Below are positions 13,227 through 23,613 of a DNA stretch of 33,416 bases, piece by piece. Position numbers and translations under genes: made by a program. The stretch's first letter is position 1; every line of letters starts with the position of its first letter. This DNA is from Pseudoflavonifractor sp. (GTDB lineage Bacteria; Bacteroidota; Bacteroidia; Bacteroidales; Muribaculaceae), in contig JAMPAQ010000001.1 of NCBI GenBank assembly GCA_023667145.1, positions 601,547 to 634,962 of the forward strand. The letters run 5' to 3'. The notes under the pieces were generated by a model. It was not told where the DNA came from, did not search any database, and was given only the letters and a program-made list of their open reading frames with translations.

Positions 13227-16214
13227 ATGGCTTCGAACAGCACCATATCAATATCATTCCGCATTGATGAGGCGGGTGGCTTCAAGAAACTCACGGTCGA
13301 TGCCGAGGGGTTGCGTCGTGTCATGCAGTCTACCGTGAGTACAACGACTGAGCTAGAGAAAGAGATGCAAGATTTCTCATCTCTCTGTATGTGTATTGAC
13401 TCGGTCAACACGTCCCTGCAAAAGGTACAAAACGTGCTGACAGGGCTGTCGGATGCCTACGCGGCTCAGGTGGAGGCCGAGACACAGCTCGCCGTCAACA
13501 TGCGCAACACCATGGGGGCGCGGGAGGCCGACATACAGAGCATCAAGGACCTGTGCTCGGCCCAGCAGCAGCTCGGGGTAATAGGGGACGAGGTGCAGCT
13601 GTCGGGTGCGCAGGAGCTGGCGACCTACCTCACCCGCAAGGAGAGCCTTGAGAAGCTGATACCGGTGATGAACGACATGCTCGCCCAACAGTACGGACTC
13701 AACGCCACGCAGGAGAACGCCGCCCAGATCGCCACGATGCTCGGCAAGGTGATGGACGGGCAGACCGGGGCATTGAGCCGCTACGGCTACTCGTTTGACG
13801 AGGCACAGGAGAAGATATTGAAGTTTGGCACTGAGTCAGAGCGTGCGGCGGTGTTGTGTGACGTGGTCACGAGTTCCGTGGGAGGGATGAACGCCGAGCT
13901 CGCCAAGACTGACGTGGGCAAGCTGAAGCAGCAAGCCAACGAGTTTGGGGATTGGATGGAACGGATTGGTGGCCTCGTGCAGGGGGTGCTCCCTGACATA
14001 ACGCGTGCGACCCAGCTCGTGAGTGGATTGGCCCAAGTCCTAAAGATTGGGAGAGCGGCCTATGTAGGTGCTTCCGCAGCGGTTAAAAAATTCAACCTGA
14101 CACAGACGGTCATGCGTAGATTGATGATCATGGGGACGGGCAGCATCAAGAAAGGCACGGCAGCCATGACGGTGTATTCCACGGCGGCAAAGGGTAGCGC
14201 GGCGGCTTCTGTGGCTCTGAAAATAGCCCTGCGCGGTCTGCTCATCTCCACGGGCATAGGCGTTGCATTAACCGCGCTTGGACTGATAATCGACAAGCTG
14301 TCCAAGACTGAGGACGATGCCACAGATTCTACCAACAGGCTGTTGGATGCCGAGGCCCGGGCAAAGCGCGACGCCGAGCAGATGGAGCAGCTGCGGCAGC
14401 ATGAGGTATCAACCCTCGAGAGTACGAGGTCGGCGTTGCAACTCAACATAACCAAGCTAAAGGAGTTCAACGGCACCAAGGCCGAAGAAGAGAAGCTCGT
14501 TGGGGAGATGAACGACACCTACGGAGATACCATGAGATATTTCTCAAGCGTATCAGACTGGTACAAAGCTCTAATAGAGAACTCTGAGGATTATTGCCGT
14601 CAGATGGTACTTGAGGCAAGGGCACGCCGATTAGCCGACCAAATAGCCGCCAAGGAACAGGAAAACTACGACATCCTGTATGACGAGTACGGCAACAAGA
14701 GACATTACGACCCCACGAGGCAGACAGAACAAGTCGAGGTTGACCCATGGTATCCCGGTAAGCCTGACGGGAAGTCGGGTGGCGGTCTGTTTGGGGTCAA
14801 CCCATATACTGTAATATCGCAGGGTATGGCACCGTCGTTTGAGGCGCAAAAAGTGTATAAGACGGTCGAGATCGAGGGTACAAGCAAACTTGATAAGGCA
14901 CAGGCCGCATACGACTCAAATAACAAAGCGATTGCCAATTTCAAAAAGCAGATGACTGATGCCGTGGCTGAGGCAAACAGCATCACCTTCAAGGTCACCG
15001 GTAGCAGAACCCGACCAACAACAGCCCCGTCAGGAGGTGCGTCCGACAAGACGGAACAGACGCGCCTACAGGAAATATCCAAGGAGCGTGAGGAGCTGAA
15101 GAAGCGGTGGCACTCGGCAACGGAAAGTGAGCGCGGCGAGATTGAGAGTAAGATCGAGGAACTCAACGTGGAGGAGGCTAAACTGCGTGACATCGAGGCG
15201 CGTCTCGACAGCCTCGGCAAGAAAGAGAAGCCAAAGGAGAAATCGGCGGTTGAGCTGAAAGTCGAGAAACGAGGCAACGACATCGGGATTGCCGATGAGC
15301 TTGATACGCTCTCGGATGTCAACGAGGCTCTGGATCTCTACCGGGAGAAGCAATCCCACGCCAAGGACGCTGAGATTGCCGACACACAGCGCGTGATAGA
15401 CAAGCTGCTTGAGCGTGAGCGCGTGCTGCGGCGCGGCATCGACATAGTGGATCTTGAGCGTGAGGTGTCGGAGATAACCGCGTTGTCACCCATTGAACAG
15501 GAGATACGTCTCAAGCTGATGGGCGAGGAGAAGATAAAGGCTACCATCGCCGCCATAAGGTCCATGCTCGATGACGACAAGAACCCGGTCGGGGACTCCC
15601 TGAAAGCCAGTCTTGAGAAGCTGCTGCCGATTTACCAAGGTTTCCTTGACAAGCAGAAAGAACAAAAGGACACGAGCGCCGAGGTGGCACAGGGCCTTTC
15701 GGGCACAGGTGAGATAATGGGCAGTCTCGGCGAGGCTATCGGCGGTACCGCCGGTGAATGGCTCAAATATGGACAGAGCATCCTTTCGGCGGTGGCAACC
15801 GCCATACCGGCCATATTGGCCATCACAACAGCCAAGGAGGCGCAAGGACAGGCCGAGGCCAAGGAGGCCGCAGCCGGAGCCGCGTCGTCGGTGGCGAGCA
15901 TCCCGGTGGTGGGTGCCATAATGGCCGTCGCCGCCGTAGCCTCGGTGGTGGCGGCGCTCGCCTCGATACCCAAGTTTGCCAAGGGTGGCATCATCAGCGG
16001 CCCTACCATCGGCCTGATGGGCGAGTACGCCGGGGCAAGCCACAATCCTGAGGTGGTGGCGCCGCTCGACCGTCTGCGGTCTCTCATCAACCCTCCCGCG
16101 ACGGCGGCGGTTGGGGGCGAGTTCCGCGTGTCGGGACGCGACCTCGTGTGCGTGCTGGCCAACGAGACCCGCGTGTCGTCACGCTCAGGTAGGAAGTCAA
16201 ACATAAGACTATAG
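13227..16214 (+). CDS. Tail tape measure protein
   Basis: A 995-residue tape measure, which sets tail length and is ejected with the DNA. Seen: an N-terminal FRIDEAGGFKKLTVDAEGLR, long coiled-coil/helical regions with many charged residues (about 380-480 and 620-840), a hydrophobic segment ALRGLLISTGIGVALTALGL near residue 340 and an Ala/Val-rich one near 850-925 (VASIPVVGAIMAVAAVASVV), then the typical tape-measure ending FAKGGIISGPTIGLMGEYAG and HNPEVVAPLDRLRSLI. By the usual 1.5 angstroms per residue the tail would be about 150 nm (family rule, not measured). The start ATG 13227 has no strong ribosome-binding site. Confidence 0.92.
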   Translation: MASNSTISISFRIDEAGGFKKLTVDAEGLRRVMQSTVSTTTELEKEMQDFSSLCMCIDSVNTSLQKVQNVLTGLSDAYAAQVEAETQLAVNMRNTMGAREADIQSIKDLCSAQQQLGVIGDEVQLSGAQELATYLTRKESLEKLIPVMNDMLAQQYGLNATQENAAQIATMLGKVMDGQTGALSRYGYSFDEAQEKILKFGTESERAAVLCDVVTSSVGGMNAELAKTDVGKLKQQANEFGDWMERIGGLVQGVLPDITRATQLVSGLAQVLKIGRAAYVGASAAVKKFNLTQTVMRRLMIMGTGSIKKGTAAMTVYSTAAKGSAAASVALKIALRGLLISTGIGVALTALGLIIDKLSKTEDDATDSTNRLLDAEARAKRDAEQMEQLRQHEVSTLESTRSALQLNITKLKEFNGTKAEEEKLVGEMNDTYGDTMRYFSSVSDWYKALIENSEDYCRQMVLEARARRLADQIAAKEQENYDILYDEYGNKRHYDPTRQTEQVEVDPWYPGKPDGKSGGGLFGVNPYTVISQGMAPSFEAQKVYKTVEIEGTSKLDKAQAAYDSNNKAIANFKKQMTDAVAEANSITFKVTGSRTRPTTAPSGGASDKTEQTRLQEISKEREELKKRWHSATESERGEIESKIEELNVEEAKLRDIEARLDSLGKKEKPKEKSAVELKVEKRGNDIGIADELDTLSDVNEALDLYREKQSHAKDAEIADTQRVIDKLLERERVLRRGIDIVDLEREVSEITALSPIEQEIRLKLMGEEKIKATIAAIRSMLDDDKNPVGDSLKASLEKLLPIYQGFLDKQKEQKDTSAEVAQGLSGTGEIMGSLGEAIGGTAGEWLKYGQSILSAVATAIPAILAITTAKEAQGQAEAKEAAAGAASSVASIPVVGAIMAVAAVASVVAALASIPKFAKGGIISGPTIGLMGEYAGASHNPEVVAPLDRLRSLINPPATAAVGGEFRVSGRDLVCVLANETRVSSRSGRKSNIRL

Positions 16215-16222
16215 ATACAGCC

Positions 16223-18877
16223 ATGAGATTGACAGGAAGTTTCACAGACCGCCATGGGGCGGTGGTGGTTGTGACCATCACGGTCGGAGGGATTGCCACC
16301 CCGTGTCGGGAGATAGGGACAGAGGCATCGGGTGTGTGGTTCACCAATGACCCGGTGGAGGTTCGCACGGAGACCAACGACACTATGGACCACCTGCTGC
16401 GCCGCTCGGCCAAGGTCAGGCTGCTCACGAGGGAATGGCTTGGGGGGTTGTTTGCCGAGGGCGTGGGTGATGTGACTGTGGTCATATCGCGGGACGGCGA
16501 GTGCCTGTTCGCGGGCTATGTCGAGCCACAAGCCTACTCACAGGGCTACAACGAGAGCCTCGACGAGGTGGAGCTGAACTGCATCGACGCGCTTACGGCC
16601 ATGCAGTACAGCCGTTATGGAGGCATAGGTGCTCTCGGTGTCATATATGATGCCGTCAAGGCCGGGGCGCGTGAGGTCACAGCCGCCGGCCTCGTGCTGT
16701 CGGCCATTGAGGCGGCCACGAAGCCGCTCACGGAAGCGGGGTCGGGAACCGCCGGATGTCTTTACGACGGCAGCAGGGCGATGGACAGCACAGGGCGAGG
16801 TGTGTTTGACGGCATGGCAGTGTCGGAGCTGCTGTTTCTTGGCGACACGGAGGATGACGTGTGGAGTCAGGATGAGGTCGTGGACGAGCTGCTAAAGTAC
16901 CTCAACCTCCACATCGTGCAGCTGGGCATGAGGTTTTACATATTCTCGTGGGAATCCATCAAGTCGAGCAAGCCGATAGCCTGGTCGCTGATCGGGGAGG
17001 GAGCGACGGCATCGCGCATGGAGCGCCGCCGTGTGACAATCTCGACAGGGATAGTGTCGGACTGTGACACGCAGGTGTCGGTGTCGGAAGTATACAACCG
17101 TCTGTCGCTCACATGTGAGATAAAGGGAGTGGAGAATGTAATCGAGAATCCCCTTGACTCCGGCTCGCTGACGAGTCCCTACGACAACAGGCAGCTGTAC
17201 ATGACAGAGTACTCGTCGGAGGGGGACGGAGAGACCGCCCTGCGGGCGATGTGGGACATTCTTCACGACACGATGACGACCTACGGCAAGGCTTTTGTCA
17301 GGGACTGGTACATCCGCGTCAAGGAGCATCCGCGATGGAGATTCCGTTACCTTGACGACTACGGTCTGCGCGACAAGATGTCATCAGGACGGCACCAGGA
17401 GTCAGTGCCATTCGCACAGGAGGACGGTACTGAATCTTACCACGGCGCGTGGCTGATGGCGTTTGGCAGCTCGGAGCGTCCCCGCTCGGGCGACAACTCG
17501 CCGGCACCGGCACCCGACATGTCCGACACAATGATACTGACGGTGGGGGGACTCGGGTTCTCGTCCGACCACTATCTGCTGCCTTATGAGGATGACCTGA
17601 CACGGTGGGCGCCATACGCGGAATACACGGGCGCGGTGTCGGGAGGGGCGTGGTCACCCGCCGACAGCGACAGCAGCAATTATATAGTAATCTCGGGAAG
17701 TATACTCGCTGTGCCTATCACGTCAAGGGTCGGCTCAATGAGTTATGCCAAGGCCATGTCATACGATTCCGGCGCATGGTGGCGCGATGTCGGCAAGGAC
17801 AAGGTGGTCTATCGTGGGGACGGATACGGCTACTATGTTACAGCCTACTATGAGGCCGACACCCCGTTGTCATCGCCGGTCGTCTGTGACCGTTATCCAT
17901 GGATCGCGCCATGGAGCGACGGAATGCGCAAGCTGTACAAGATAGACCGGCTCACTAATGATACCGTGTCAAAGGTCAGCGTGTTGCGCTGTATGCTTGT
18001 GGTCGGTGACAAGTGTGTCAAGGAGGACGCGGCGGGGGGTGATGTGTCGTCCTACAAGTGGGTTGATTACAAGACGAGGGAGCAGTGCGCCGATGACGCG
18101 GAGTACTATGCCCAGTCATTCGGCATAGGGTTCGACCCTGCACAGGGAACCTACATATTGGGCGACTCCCTCGCCATACAGAACAACGTACTCCGTGACT
18201 TCGGCATCGAGGCCAAGGGTACGGCCATAAGGATAAGACAGAGCGACCGTCTGCACGGCCCCGTGACATTCCGTATAGTCGCGCCGATGGATTTCCGCAT
18301 CAGCGACTTGTCGACAGAGGGCGCGGAGCGTTATGCCGACCGTTATCTCGTTGCAGAGGGGCGGCGTTTTCTGCCACGTGTGGCCTACCTGATGCTCAAG
18401 GACTTTGAGATAAAGCTCTACAGTGACAACGGCGGGGTCGATAACCTGCTTGACAACGATGTGGTCTATGTGAGCGACACAAGGGAGGGCTTTGTCAATG
18501 AGCGCGACGATGTTACTTTCAGGATAAACAGCGGCCTCACCACCGATGAGCGGAGGGAGATGGGTGTCAGTGACTCGGTGAAACTGTCGGTGCCGGTTGA
18601 TACCGCCACAGGCTTGCCCGTAATGTCGATCTATGACAAGGCATCGGGTGAACAGGTAAAACCCGAGCAACTGTATATCGACCGCTATTGGCGCGAATAC
18701 CACAGGCCGAGGTTGCTAATGGAACAGACACTTGAGGATACCGGCGGTAACGCCGACCCATGGGCCACATATACCCATCCGGCCATGCAGGGTAAGGATT
18801 TCATGGTATTGGGTATCACCCGCGACCTGTCGGACGGTACAGCCCGCATGACCCTAAAGGAGATAGACAATGATTGA
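16223..18877 (+). CDS. Tail tip / distal tail protein
   Basis: An 884-residue protein directly after the tape measure, where HK97-like phages encode distal-tail and tip proteins. Seen: a beta-rich N-terminal domain (LTGSFTDRHGAVVVVTITVG, then WFTNDPVEVRTETNDTMDHL and FAGYVEPQAYSQGY), like Dit/baseplate hub domains, and a long beta-rich body with no catalytic motif I can name. YVEPQAYSQGYNE and LNCIDALTAMQYSRY resemble the hub-like opening seen in Bacteroidales phage tip proteins. The ending lists a YDKASGEQVKPEQLYIDRYW stretch. It may bind receptors or close the tip. No peptidase motif was found. Confidence 0.7.
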   Translation: MRLTGSFTDRHGAVVVVTITVGGIATPCREIGTEASGVWFTNDPVEVRTETNDTMDHLLRRSAKVRLLTREWLGGLFAEGVGDVTVVISRDGECLFAGYVEPQAYSQGYNESLDEVELNCIDALTAMQYSRYGGIGALGVIYDAVKAGAREVTAAGLVLSAIEAATKPLTEAGSGTAGCLYDGSRAMDSTGRGVFDGMAVSELLFLGDTEDDVWSQDEVVDELLKYLNLHIVQLGMRFYIFSWESIKSSKPIAWSLIGEGATASRMERRRVTISTGIVSDCDTQVSVSEVYNRLSLTCEIKGVENVIENPLDSGSLTSPYDNRQLYMTEYSSEGDGETALRAMWDILHDTMTTYGKAFVRDWYIRVKEHPRWRFRYLDDYGLRDKMSSGRHQESVPFAQEDGTESYHGAWLMAFGSSERPRSGDNSPAPAPDMSDTMILTVGGLGFSSDHYLLPYEDDLTRWAPYAEYTGAVSGGAWSPADSDSSNYIVISGSILAVPITSRVGSMSYAKAMSYDSGAWWRDVGKDKVVYRGDGYGYYVTAYYEADTPLSSPVVCDRYPWIAPWSDGMRKLYKIDRLTNDTVSKVSVLRCMLVVGDKCVKEDAAGGDVSSYKWVDYKTREQCADDAEYYAQSFGIGFDPAQGTYILGDSLAIQNNVLRDFGIEAKGTAIRIRQSDRLHGPVTFRIVAPMDFRISDLSTEGAERYADRYLVAEGRRFLPRVAYLMLKDFEIKLYSDNGGVDNLLDNDVVYVSDTREGFVNERDDVTFRINSGLTTDERREMGVSDSVKLSVPVDTATGLPVMSIYDKASGEQVKPEQLYIDRYWREYHRPRLLMEQTLEDTGGNADPWATYTHPAMQGKDFMVLGITRDLSDGTARMTLKEIDND

Positions 18878-18908
18878 CAACAGCATAACACGATAAGTAT
18901 AAGCAGAT

Positions 18909-21900
18909 ATGAGCATGATAGATGTCAAGATGATAGGCAAGAGACGTGGTGGCTCGTCGGTGACTGTAGCCGGGGGTGTGTCGGACGGCACGGTATCGGG
19001 TACAGTCGTTAGGGAGGCACTTCACGCGGCCAAGGCCGACATCGCCGAGACCGCAAGATACGCCTCCAGCGCCGGAACGGCCACAGAAGCCACGCACGCC
19101 ACTTCGGCCTCAACCCTCGATGACGACACGGCGGTCAAGGAGTGGTTTCTTAGCCGCCTCAATGACGACACGGCGCTGGGATTGATACGCTTTATCAAGG
19201 GACTCTCGCTCGGGGAGGGGAAATACAGCATCAGCAATGATGGGAAAGCCCTTTTGCGGTCACTCAACACCGATGGCAGCATCACGGCTGATGAGGATGT
19301 CACGGCGGGTAAGACGGTCAAGGCAAGCGGTGTGACGGCGACGGAGACCGTGACGGCGCGGCGGGCTGAGGTGTCGGAGCGGGTGACGGCGCGGGAGGTG
19401 GTCATCGACGGTGACGCGGGGTCGGTGATGTCGGCGGGTTTTGACAACGGCGGGATGCTCGGCCAAGGGCTGGGGCTGTGGAGGGACGCGCAGGGTCTGT
19501 GGCATGTCGACGCCGACGTGCTGACGGCCCGCATGTCGCTCAAGGTGCTTGAGCTGGTGATACAGAAGATAAAGGCCGTGGGGGGCTCGGTGGTCGTGTC
19601 GCAGGCATCGGGCGTGGTCGAGGAGGTGCGCGAGACCGGCACCGGGGCTGACGGTGACAGCTGGTACCGCCTCTACCTGACCCCGGGCAAGGGTGACGGC
19701 TCGTTCACGCAGGGCGACTATGCCCGCTGCTCGCGGTGGGACGGCGGGGCTGACGGCGGCGTGGAGCGCATCCACGGCTACTGGGAGCAGGTGGTCAAGG
19801 CCGACACCGAGGATGGCCGGAACTTCATCGCCTTGCGCCGCCCGACCTCGACGGGGACGGTCCCCGCACCGGGGGACGAGGTGGTGCTGATGGGGTCGGA
19901 CGTGCCGGGCCGTCAGGGCTACATAAACGTCACGGTCGAGGACGACCGCCCGCGCATAGCCGAGTATGACGGATGCCAAGGCCCGGGGACGGGGACGGTA
20001 AGGACGTGCCTGGGTGACCTCTCGGGGATGGAGTGGCATGGCCGGACGCTCAGCGGCTACGGGCTGATGACCCGCAGCCTCTATGCCGACGGGGAGCTGT
20101 ACATGACCTCGTCGGAGCAGACGGTGACATCGGCGCTACAGGCCATCACCTCGGGACTCGACGACGTGCGGGGCATCGCGGAGCGCCCGACGGGGACGCG
20201 CAACCTCATACGCGAGTCGGGCTACTGGCGGCGCGACAGCGGCCTCCCGCGTGGATGGGGATACCTCAACGGCGGCTGCGCCGTCTCCTACGGCGACCGC
20301 CGGATGGTGATGCTCAAGACATCGGACGTGACCGGCGCGGCGGCGCAGAACGGACTCCACGCCACGCCCACCCGCGAGGCGTTCCCCGCAGGGACGCGGC
20401 TCACGGTCATAGCACGTGGCACGGTCGCGGGACTCACGGAGGGACACGGCGTGGCGCTGAGGCTGTACAACACCTCGCCGTCATGGAGCCATTCGGTCAC
20501 CCTCGGCAGGATCACCTCCGACGGCGCGTTTGACATCAACGAGGAGGTGGTGCTTGGCCAGGACTTCGCGGGGGCACGTCTCGGTGTGGTGCTTCAGGAC
20601 GCGCCGTCGGGGACGGAGGTCACGCTCGAGTATGTGGGTCTGTACGAGGGGGGCGGCGTCGGCGGATGGAGCGCCGCGCCCGAGGACACCGACGAGCGCT
20701 TGGCCGAGGCCACGGCATCGGCAACTGCGGCCAACACTGCGGCCAAAGGCGCGCAGTCGGCGGCGGGCCTGCTGGGGGCGTACATCGACGGGGAGTTCCG
20801 CGACGGCGTGCTGACAGCCGCAGGTGCCGGCAGCCTGTGGTCGCTCATGGCGCAATGTACAGTACGTCAGGATGCGCTCGATACCGAGGTGTCGTCCCTG
20901 GGGTTGTCGGAGCATGTCGCGGGTACAGCTGCCGCCGACCGTCTCGATGAGGCGTGGCAAGCGTGCGAGAGCGCCTACACCGCCCTCCTTGGCCTGATAG
21001 CCGACGTGTCGGGCGGCATGGTGAGGTTCACCGACGAGGTGAGGGACAACCTGTCGGGACTCGTCAGGGACTGGGGCAACGCGATAACCCTGCTCACGGA
21101 ACGGATGGAGGAGTGCCGCCGTCAGACGGAGGCCGCCATACTCACGACAGCCCGGGAGGCCGCCGAGACGGAGGCGGGGAAAGTGAGGGAGGCGCTCGGC
21201 TCGTACAAGGAGGAGGTGGAGAGGAGGTTCGAGACCACGGAGAGCGACTTCACGTCCATGCTGTCCAAGAAGACCACGTTCCGCATCGGCGGGCGCAACC
21301 TCGTGCCCGACTCGGGACGGTGGACGGGGCGCGCCAAGGCCGACGGACTCCCCCGGGGATGGACGACCGTCAACAACGCCCCCTACTGGAACTACAGCAG
21401 CGGGAGACTGATGGTGCGCAAGAGCGCCGCCGACACGGAGCTGAGCGGCATCAGGGCCACGCTCACAACCCCGGTGACCGACGGCACGGGGTACGTCCTT
21501 GTGGCGCGGGGGCGGATAAGCCTCCCGGGGCAGTCGGCTACCGCCACGGCGGCGCTCACCCTCTACAACACCCCGACCGGGGCGGCGTGGGGGCCGTCGC
21601 AGGAGATAGCCCATGTCGGCACCAACATGGGCGACGGCAGCTTCGACATCGAGGTGCCGTTCACCGTCAAGGGGGACTACACCGCGCCGTCGCTGTGCCT
21701 GCTGCTGCACAAGTCGCCGCAGGACACCGTGGTCACGCTCGACCACGTGGCCCTGTACGAGGGCGACCGCGCCCCCGGGTGGATACCCGCCCCCGAGGAC
21801 AACGTCACGCAGCCGGCGCTGATCGAGGAGATAAAGACCGCCACCTCGGAGATAGAGCAGACCATCGACGGCATCACACAGCGTGTGGGAAAGACCGAGA

Positions 21901-23546
21901 CCGATATAAGCACCATCCGTGGCGAGACCATGGTGGAAATGGAGCGCCGCGTGTCGGAGATACAGCAGACGGCCTCGCACATCGGCCTCACCGTCGAGGA
22001 GGGGCGGCTGACAACCGGGACGTGCCGCAACATGCTACACGGCACGGGGCGCACCGTCACAGGCTGGGCAACCGCCAACTCAGGGGGCGGGACGTGCGTC
22101 ATCGGCGAGCTTGTCGGCTCGACGGGGCGGCGGTTCACCCAGTTCACCCGCCCGGCGGGCGCGGCCTCCCCCACGTGGGAGACATTCAGCTACTGCGGCA
22201 CGGACGAGCCTGTGGCGCTCGTGGCCGGGGAGCGCTACACGCTGCGGGTCACCATCCACCTCGCCCAGCCCAAGGGGACGGTGAGGCTCATGCCGAGCAT
22301 CCGCTCCCTCGACAACAGCGTCATCGTGGCCGACCTGCCAACATGGGTGTCGTCGGGCGCGGAGTACGAGACCCGCGACTACAGCGCCGTGTTCACCGCC
22401 GGATGTGACGCGGAGATAGCGGCGGGCAAGGTGGCCGTGACGTTCCACAACAACTCGGCTGACCGCTCCGACCTCGTGCGCGTGGCGTTCCGCGGGTTGC
22501 AGATAGAGCCGGGGGAGACCGCCCACGACTGGACACCCTCGGCGCTCGACGCGTCGGACACGCTGCGCCGCTCTGGCATCGACATCGGGTCGGAGCGAAT
22601 CACCCTGACATCGGACAACGTGGTGTTCCGCAACAGCGACGGCGAGGAGACCGCAGCCCTCGACAGCGACGGGAGGCTCAAGGCGGCGCTCATCGAGGCC
22701 GAGGGGCTGACCGTGCAGCACGTCGTGGCGGGCGACACCGGCGGGCAGCGCGTGGAGATAGACCCGGGGCGGCGCACGATTGACATCTTCAACGCCGACA
22801 ACGAGCAGGTCGTGGCGTTCGACGGCAACATCTACGGCAGCGTGGCCGAGCTGCTCGGCGGCGGCACGACCGAGAGGACGGTCTATGACGGCGCGGCGGT
22901 GGATGTGAGTGTCACGTCCAACAGCTCGACCGACAAGTACCCGTCGCCGGTGCTGACCGACAGCAAAGGCGGCGTGCTGCTCGGCGCGTTCCACACCGAC
23001 ACCCCCGGCAAGCTGATGCTCGATGGGTTCGTCTCGGTCTCGGGGACGTACATCAGCACCGGCGCGGTCGTGCCGTCGCTCGTCAAGGGGAGCGTGGCGG
23101 TGACGCTCACCACATACGCCGACGCGGGCTGCACCGATGCCGTATCGACCGTCAGGCTCGCGTCGGCGGGCCTCACCGACTACAGCGTCCATGTCTCGGG
23201 GACGGCGTCAGACGGCGACAAGCTGATGTCGCCGCTGCTCAATCCCGGATGGCACGTCATCACCGCCTCCGTCACCACCGGGGCGTCGGGACGCAGCTCG
23301 GTGACGGCACGGGCGCGGCTGACCAGGGCCGTGATGTCCTACGAGTACTACATCGGGCGCTTCTTCGGCAACGGCCTGTGCATCGGCAAGGCCGGGGAGT
23401 ACGCGATGATACGCTTCGACAGGACGGACGGCATGGAGTTTGAGGTGGTCACCGGCGACAACGGACTCCGCGTCACCCGCGAGGACGGGGTGCGCGTGCG
23501 GACCCCGAGCGGCTGGCGGCTTCTCGCCACGCGTCCCGACGACTGA
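18909..23546 (+). CDS. Receptor-binding / tail fibre protein with three carbohydrate-binding-like modules
   Basis: A 1545-residue, very GC-rich gene product in the tail-fibre position. Seen: an Ala/Thr-rich N-terminus, a beta-rich shaft, and three sandwich-like modules opening with RNL or RNM: about residues 430-590 (RNLIRESGYW to GWSAAPED), 795-963 (RNLVPDSGRW to GWIPAPED) and 1038-1215 (RNMLHGTGRT to HDWTPSAL). Modules 1 and 2 share LPRGW and VTL-Y/H-VGLYEG endings, so they look duplicated; module 3 is more distant. Coiled-coil linkers lie at about 700-790 and 970-1030. The end carries a tail-associated beta segment (ITLTSDNVVFRNSDGEETAA). It probably binds surface glycans of the host. No intramolecular chaperone or sialidase motif was seen. 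Confidence 0.8.
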   Translation: MSMIDVKMIGKRRGGSSVTVAGGVSDGTVSGTVVREALHAAKADIAETARYASSAGTATEATHATSASTLDDDTAVKEWFLSRLNDDTALGLIRFIKGLSLGEGKYSISNDGKALLRSLNTDGSITADEDVTAGKTVKASGVTATETVTARRAEVSERVTAREVVIDGDAGSVMSAGFDNGGMLGQGLGLWRDAQGLWHVDADVLTARMSLKVLELVIQKIKAVGGSVVVSQASGVVEEVRETGTGADGDSWYRLYLTPGKGDGSFTQGDYARCSRWDGGADGGVERIHGYWEQVVKADTEDGRNFIALRRPTSTGTVPAPGDEVVLMGSDVPGRQGYINVTVEDDRPRIAEYDGCQGPGTGTVRTCLGDLSGMEWHGRTLSGYGLMTRSLYADGELYMTSSEQTVTSALQAITSGLDDVRGIAERPTGTRNLIRESGYWRRDSGLPRGWGYLNGGCAVSYGDRRMVMLKTSDVTGAAAQNGLHATPTREAFPAGTRLTVIARGTVAGLTEGHGVALRLYNTSPSWSHSVTLGRITSDGAFDINEEVVLGQDFAGARLGVVLQDAPSGTEVTLEYVGLYEGGGVGGWSAAPEDTDERLAEATASATAANTAAKGAQSAAGLLGAYIDGEFRDGVLTAAGAGSLWSLMAQCTVRQDALDTEVSSLGLSEHVAGTAAADRLDEAWQACESAYTALLGLIADVSGGMVRFTDEVRDNLSGLVRDWGNAITLLTERMEECRRQTEAAILTTAREAAETEAGKVREALGSYKEEVERRFETTESDFTSMLSKKTTFRIGGRNLVPDSGRWTGRAKADGLPRGWTTVNNAPYWNYSSGRLMVRKSAADTELSGIRATLTTPVTDGTGYVLVARGRISLPGQSATATAALTLYNTPTGAAWGPSQEIAHVGTNMGDGSFDIEVPFTVKGDYTAPSLCLLLHKSPQDTVVTLDHVALYEGDRAPGWIPAPEDNVTQPALIEEIKTATSEIEQTIDGITQRVGKTETDISTIRGETMVEMERRVSEIQQTASHIGLTVEEGRLTTGTCRNMLHGTGRTVTGWATANSGGGTCVIGELVGSTGRRFTQFTRPAGAASPTWETFSYCGTDEPVALVAGERYTLRVTIHLAQPKGTVRLMPSIRSLDNSVIVADLPTWVSSGAEYETRDYSAVFTAGCDAEIAAGKVAVTFHNNSADRSDLVRVAFRGLQIEPGETAHDWTPSALDASDTLRRSGIDIGSERITLTSDNVVFRNSDGEETAALDSDGRLKAALIEAEGLTVQHVVAGDTGGQRVEIDPGRRTIDIFNADNEQVVAFDGNIYGSVAELLGGGTTERTVYDGAAVDVSVTSNSSTDKYPSPVLTDSKGGVLLGAFHTDTPGKLMLDGFVSVSGTYISTGAVVPSLVKGSVAVTLTTYADAGCTDAVSTVRLASAGLTDYSVHVSGTASDGDKLMSPLLNPGWHVITASVTTGASGRSSVTARARLTRAVMSYEYYIGRFFGNGLCIGKAGEYAMIRFDRTDGMEFEVVTGDNGLRVTREDGVRVRTPSGWRLLATRPDD

Positions 23547-23613
23547 CCCGCCCCCGTCGCTTCTTATACGTGAAATATAACCATAAGTGAAACCAACTAA
23601 AAGACAACCAGAC

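Noticed and set aside
15632..16531. 299-codon reverse frame across the tape measure/tip junction
   Set aside because: It spans two well-supported forward genes, is of low complexity and has no ribosome-binding site.
20481..21980. 499-codon open frame on the reverse strand inside the tail-fibre gene
   Set aside because: The fibre gene is very GC-rich, which removes stop codons in other frames. The translation is rich in Arg, Gly and His with no domain pattern, and no start signal is seen.
20954..22408. 484-codon open frame on the forward strand, overlapping the fibre gene in another frame
   Set aside because: Arg/His/Gly-rich shadow of the GC-rich fibre gene; the in-frame fibre protein has clear repeated modules there.
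22080..23192. 370-codon reverse frame inside the fibre gene
   Set aside because: Same GC effect; composition unlike a real protein and no promoter.
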